The notes under the pieces were generated by a model. The model was not told where the DNA came from, did not search any database, and saw only the letters and a list, made by a program, of their open reading frames with translations. Shown here one piece after another: positions 61,030 to 64,000 of a stretch of DNA of 64,000 nt. Every line of letters starts with the position of its first letter. Positions within the stretch are counted from its first letter, which is position 1. The DNA is from Saccharospirillaceae bacterium (GTDB lineage Bacteria; Pseudomonadota; Gammaproteobacteria; Pseudomonadales; Oceanobacteraceae). The DNA lies in contig JAJOJJ010000010.1 of NCBI GenBank assembly GCA_021208685.1, positions 28,916 through 92,915 of the forward strand, read 5' to 3'. Made by a program: the position numbers and the translations under genes.

Positions 61030-61518
61030 ATGACACAACGACACGCTTTTCTGCTACTGACAGCACTCAGTCTTACAACGCTGCTCAGCGCCTGCAGCGA
61101 TGATGAAGTGGGTGATGTATCCCTTGGTCTTTTTACCCTGAAAGACATCAAACTGAACGTCATGACCGATCCGGTTGTCACCGGCGTTACCTGTCACGTT
61201 GCCTCAGTTGAGGCTGACCTGAGTTTTTCAGACCCGAGTGACAGCTCAATTTCCTGTCGTCAGACCGGCGAAATAACGCCGGACATGATTGCTCAGATTG
61301 ATAAAACGCCATCCGGCGAAGTCGTGTTTAAAAAATCAAAAAGTATTTTTCTGAAGAATATGAAAGTTCGCCGGATTTACGACGCAGACAGTCAGACGCT
61401 GATGTATTTATCCTATGCCACCAAAGAGACGTCCGGCAGCTTTAAACACAGTTTATCGACCGTACCGTTATGGGGGACAAAAGCCTATCTGCAGCAACCA
61501 ATGCCTGCAGCGCAATAA
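61030..61518 (+). CDS. CreA-like lipoprotein
   Basis: A 162-residue secreted protein: signal peptide with lipobox LLSAC (Cys about residue 20), then CreA pattern VMTDPVVTGVTCHVASVEA, DPSDSSISCRQTGEITPD and KKSKSIFLKNMKVRRIYDADSQTLMYL-type C-terminal segment. CreA proteins are periplasmic with unknown biochemistry. ATG at 61030 with AGGA 9 bases upstream; the frame opens at 60985. The stop is followed directly by a palindromic element. Confidence 0.85.
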   Translation: MTQRHAFLLLTALSLTTLLSACSDDEVGDVSLGLFTLKDIKLNVMTDPVVTGVTCHVASVEADLSFSDPSDSSISCRQTGEITPDMIAQIDKTPSGEVVFKKSKSIFLKNMKVRRIYDADSQTLMYLSYATKETSGSFKHSLSTVPLWGTKAYLQQPMPAAQ

Positions 61519-61658
61519 CAGGCTGTTGATTTTCGCTTCCGAGGCCGTCAATGCAAGGCAAAAACCGGCGAAAAAGCGCAGTTTACAGGTCGTAAATGTG
61601 CATTTTGAGTCGGTTTTTAACACGGCAGTGGCAACGCAGATAGAACATCAACAGTCTG
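61519..61658. repeat. Palindromic extragenic element (about 140 bp), MITE-like
   Basis: Ends CAGGCTGTTGAT (61519-61530) and ATCAACAGTCTG (61647-61658) are complementary in 11 of 12 positions. Inside, AAAAACCGGCG...CAGTTTAC and GTAAATGTGCA...CGGTTTTT form a second long imperfect stem, so the whole element can fold into one hairpin. It starts right after the stop TAA of the CreA-like gene. No target duplication was seen. Confidence 0.6.
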
Positions 61659-61696
61659 ACAGGACTCAAAAGGACACCAACAGGAAATACCACGCC

Positions 61697-62305
61697 CTAC
61701 GACATACCATTGGGGAAATCCGAAAGCCCTGCACAGAGCTGAGTGCGCACAGGTTTCAGCGCAGCACTGTAGGTAAGTAATTGCTCCAGAGCATAGCGGG
61801 TGCGCTTCTCCAGATACTCATCACTGCTACGCCCTTCCTGACCAACCCAGAGGTCGCCTACATCACGCAACAACAGATGTTCCGGCAGATAGAGCAAGCG
61901 CGCATTCTTGTAGCCACTGTGGCGTAATTCTGCAATCACAAAAGCACCACCGGAAGACGCCGATAAGCCCACCAGTAATATCGGTTTATGGGCCAGCTCA
62001 TTCGCACCACACCAAAGCAGAAAATTCTTCAGTCCAGCCGGTACCATGCCATGCCATTCCGGTACCAGAAACACGAAGGCATCAGCCGCATCAGCCCGGT
62101 TTTTGACGTCAGTGACACGCTGTTCTCCGGTACTTCCGGGGATCAGCGCGGCGCCATCCCAGAGTGGTAATGGACTGTCATAAAGATCAATCAGGCTGGC
62201 TTTACCGGCAAGAAAATGCTGATTGATATAATCCGCAATACGGCGGCTTTGCGAATTGGCCCGATGACTGGCCACCAGCAGGCATATATTCAGATCAGAA
62301 TTCAT
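61697..62305 (-). CDS. NADPH-dependent FMN reductase family protein
   Basis: A flavodoxin-like oxidoreductase of 202 residues. The FMN-binding start ICLLVASHRANSQS and VFLVPEWHGMVPAGLKNFLLW are typical of the family; LVGLSASSGGAFVIAELR follows. ATG at 62305 has GGAGG at 6 bases; the frame opens at 62341. Confidence 0.88.
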   Translation of the reverse strand: MNSDLNICLLVASHRANSQSRRIADYINQHFLAGKASLIDLYDSPLPLWDGAALIPGSTGEQRVTDVKNRADAADAFVFLVPEWHGMVPAGLKNFLLWCGANELAHKPILLVGLSASSGGAFVIAELRHSGYKNARLLYLPEHLLLRDVGDLWVGQEGRSSDEYLEKRTRYALEQLLTYSAALKPVRTQLCAGLSDFPNGMS

Positions 62306-62362
62306 AACATCCTCCATGTTGAGGCCCGCCGCACAGCGCACTGTGCGCAGGCATCCGGTCCG

Positions 62363-62974
62363 TTATGCAGTATACGACGGACGCGCCTTCATGTGCGCAT
62401 GCCAGCGCTGGATGGCGGGAAACTCATCCGTAATACGCAGTTGAATCACCTTACCGAATTCCAGTGAGCAAAGGGCGGTAATGTCAGCCACCGAAAACCG
62501 GTCTCCGGCGACATATTCATGCTTTTCCAGCTGCTGTTCCAGCACAGGTAAAAACTTACCCGCCAGCTTACCGGCTTCCTGCCCCCACTCTGCAATGGGT
62601 GTCATACGGTCTTTGAAAAATCCGGACGTATGCTGAAAGCACTGACCAATCGGCATAAACAAAGCATTTTCCAGACGGCGATCCCACATCTCGATGATGG
62701 CCTTTTCTACTGCAGTACGTCCCAGCAGATTGGGCTCTGGCTGAATTTCCTCCAGATATCGGTATATTGCACTGCCTTCCGATATACAGGTTCCATCGTC
62801 TAACTCCAGCACAGGCACCTTAGCCATGCGGTTGCGCTCGCGGAATTCCGGCTTAAGGTTCTCGCCTCCGGCCAGATCAATATTAATGACCTCAACACCG
62901 GTTATTCCTTTTTCTGCCAAAGCCATGCGGCTGCGACGGGGACTGGGTGCCATATAAGCGCTGTACAGTTTCAT
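62363..62974 (-). CDS. Glutathione S-transferase family protein
   Basis: Cytosolic GST of 203 residues. Thioredoxin-like N-terminal domain (about 1-78, MKLYSAYMAPSPRRSRMAL, RMAKVPVLELDDG, ISEGSAIYRYLEE), then an all-helical domain with VAGDRFSVADITAL. ATG at 62974 with AGGGAG upstream. Divergent from the TetR-type gene at 63135, probably its target. Confidence 0.88.
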   Translation of the reverse strand: MKLYSAYMAPSPRRSRMALAEKGITGVEVINIDLAGGENLKPEFRERNRMAKVPVLELDDGTCISEGSAIYRYLEEIQPEPNLLGRTAVEKAIIEMWDRRLENALFMPIGQCFQHTSGFFKDRMTPIAEWGQEAGKLAGKFLPVLEQQLEKHEYVAGDRFSVADITALCSLEFGKVIQLRITDEFPAIQRWHAHMKARPSYTA

Positions 62975-63020
62975 ACCGACTCCCTGCATCAACAATAAAA
63001 GTAGACTGCTCACCATTTTT

Positions 63021-63036
63021 CAGAATGTGCATTCTG
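63021..63036. promoter_or_regulatory. 16-bp palindrome in the GST/TetR divergent region
   Basis: CAGAATGTGCATTCTG (perfect 7-bp arms with a TG centre) sits in the gap between the GST and TetR genes, partly between a possible -35 and a TACACT -10 on the plus strand. A half site TCAGAATG recurs at about 63053. It is a candidate operator for the TetR protein. Confidence 0.55.
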
Positions 63037-63134
63037 GATTACACTAGCCAATATCAGAATGATCAGTCAAGAAAGAATTTCTGTGCCTGATTGCTATTTC
63101 CATACAAGCCAACCGCTAAAAACAGGCAGCACCG

Positions 63135-63716
63135 ATGGCCAGAACCAAGACATTTGATCCCGCACAGGTACTGCAGCAGACCATGTTGCTGTTCTGGCGT
63201 GAAGGCTTCCGCCAGATATCGATGGAAAGACTGGTGCAAACGCTGGGAGTTAACCGCTACAGCCTGTACCAGACGTTTGGCAATAAGCAGCAATTATTTC
63301 AGCAGGCGCTGGTGTTATACACGGATAGCGTCTTCAACAGGCTGCTGTCCCCCCTGCAGGCACAGCAAGGTAAAACCGCCATCCTGGCCTATTTCCGCCT
63401 GTTACAACGTCAATTGCAGAATGATCAGGCCAGCGCCGGATGTATGCTGCTGAATGCCAACCTGCATGCCGCTGAGCTCAGTGAAGAAAGCATGAATCTT
63501 ATTAAGGGCAGTTTGCGCCGTCAGGAAGAAGCTCTTAAACATGCCTTGATTCAGGCAAACGAAAACAGCGAATTCAGGCGATCCCGTGACCCTCAGATGG
63601 CCTCGCGTTTTCTAACCAGTCAGGTGCACGCCATGGTTCTGTTGCGTCAGAATGCCGGAAAAAAGCGCGTACATGATGTACTGGAATTTATGATTGACGA
63701 ACTGGAACACTGGTAA
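63135..63716 (+). CDS. TetR family transcriptional regulator
   Basis: 193 residues; HTH region VLQQTMLLFWREGFRQISME, RLVQTLGVNRYSLYQTFGNK (about 10-55). The remainder is helical and binds an unknown inducer. Divergent from the GST gene with an operator-like palindrome between them, so it probably represses GST and itself. ATG at 63135. Confidence 0.9.
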   Translation: MARTKTFDPAQVLQQTMLLFWREGFRQISMERLVQTLGVNRYSLYQTFGNKQQLFQQALVLYTDSVFNRLLSPLQAQQGKTAILAYFRLLQRQLQNDQASAGCMLLNANLHAAELSEESMNLIKGSLRRQEEALKHALIQANENSEFRRSRDPQMASRFLTSQVHAMVLLRQNAGKKRVHDVLEFMIDELEHW

Positions 63717-63780
63717 AACGAAGATATCAGGGCCTGTCGACACTCATTAAACAGGCCTATTATTGGCTAAAAATATCTCA

Positions 63781-63879
63781 AACAAGGCGCTGAGAGTGTG
63801 GGATGTTCCTGATAATATCACTCCTCTCTCCTTGTTCTGAGAAAAACTGGCTCTCAGCCACTGCTGTCCCACAGTTTTT
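63781..63879 (+). other. Structured 3' region after the TetR gene
   Basis: Three hairpins in a row: AACAAGG/CCTTGTT (63781-63787 with 63830-63836, with an inner GAGAG/CTCTC), CTGAGA/TCTCAG (63837-63857) and CTGT/ACAG (63864-63874) followed by TTTTTA. It may be the TetR gene's terminator region or a separate small RNA. Confidence 0.45.
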
Positions 63880-64000
63880 AATCAGCACCATAGCGGACAA
63901 AAACAGCACTTTTTAACATCAAGGCCTGTTGCCTCCCAGGGGAACTTATCCCCTTGCCGGCGGGCCGACCCCAGCTTCGCGCTTTCTGGGCCGTCACCCT
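63878..64000 (-). other. GC-rich edge with an open minus-strand frame
   Basis: From the right edge a minus-strand frame runs 40 codons (containing KARSWGRPAGKGISSPGRQQ) to a stop at 63878-63880. The GC-rich part may be the end of another gene or element; it was not recognised, and the rest lies outside the window. Confidence 0.25.

Overview
The window looks like a chromosomal segment of a marine-type gammaproteobacterium, probably in or near the Oceanospirillales. This is inferred from gene order (prs-rplY-pth-ychF; miaB-phoH-ybeY-ybeX-lnt; a full dcw cluster continuing into lpxC, secA, argJ and mutT), from the protein families and from a GC content near one half. It is mostly core genome: no rRNA, tRNA, CRISPR array, prophage or complete insertion sequence was seen.

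Layout. 1-2.9 kb: end of prs, then rplY, pth and ychF (reading frame broken). 3-10.4 kb: lineage-specific genes (a 926-residue lipoprotein, a Bcr/CflA-type exporter, a TetR regulator with two copies of a 10-bp palindrome and an unlisted 54-residue ORF, an acidic protein, a DUF4398-like lipoprotein, a DUF1820 protein). 10.5-16 kb: miaB-phoH-ybeY (frame broken)-ybeX-lnt. 16-17.4 kb: a GntR-type regulator, an orphan terminator that may end a small RNA, and a DUF6164-like protein. 17.4-40.6 kb: one nearly uninterrupted minus-strand block, mraZ-rsmH-ftsL-ftsI-murE-murF-mraY-murD-ftsW-murG-murC-ddlB-ftsQ-ftsA-ftsZ-lpxC, then an M23 peptidase, secA, argJ and mutT. It starts from a good sigma-70-type promoter followed by MraZ-type repeats spaced 10 bp. 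41-49 kb: efpL (yeiP), a voltage-gated cation channel with a very acidic filter, a DUF502 protein, a double cyclic-nucleotide-domain protein with a dead rhodanese, a periplasmic binding protein, a peroxiredoxin, a TonB-like protein, uraA and upp. 49-54 kb: parvulin, rimK and a deacylase, an FMN riboswitch leading into a RibH2-type lumazine synthase, an acyltransferase and an MBL-fold protein. 54-64 kb: accessory material including a MITE-like element, tatD, a Cass2-like gene of lower GC, rhlE, a DUF3592 protein, a CreA-like lipoprotein followed by a second palindromic element, an FMN reductase, and a GST divergent from a TetR regulator.

The genes serve mainly cell-wall synthesis and division, lipoprotein and LPS maturation, protein export, RNA and ribosome maturation (MiaB, YbeY, Pth, EfpL, RimK, RhlE) and nucleotide or flavin supply.

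No clearly new multi-gene system is evident. The best leads are regulatory or structural: the TetR palindrome and small ORF near 7.3-8.2 kb, the candidate small RNA near 16.9 kb, the MraZ-box promoter, the Ca2+-like channel filter, the FMN switch on ribH2, the paired operator before the MBL-fold gene, and two palindromic elements sitting exactly at stop codons. Two one-base frame breaks in conserved genes (ychF, ybeY) suggest errors in the sequence.
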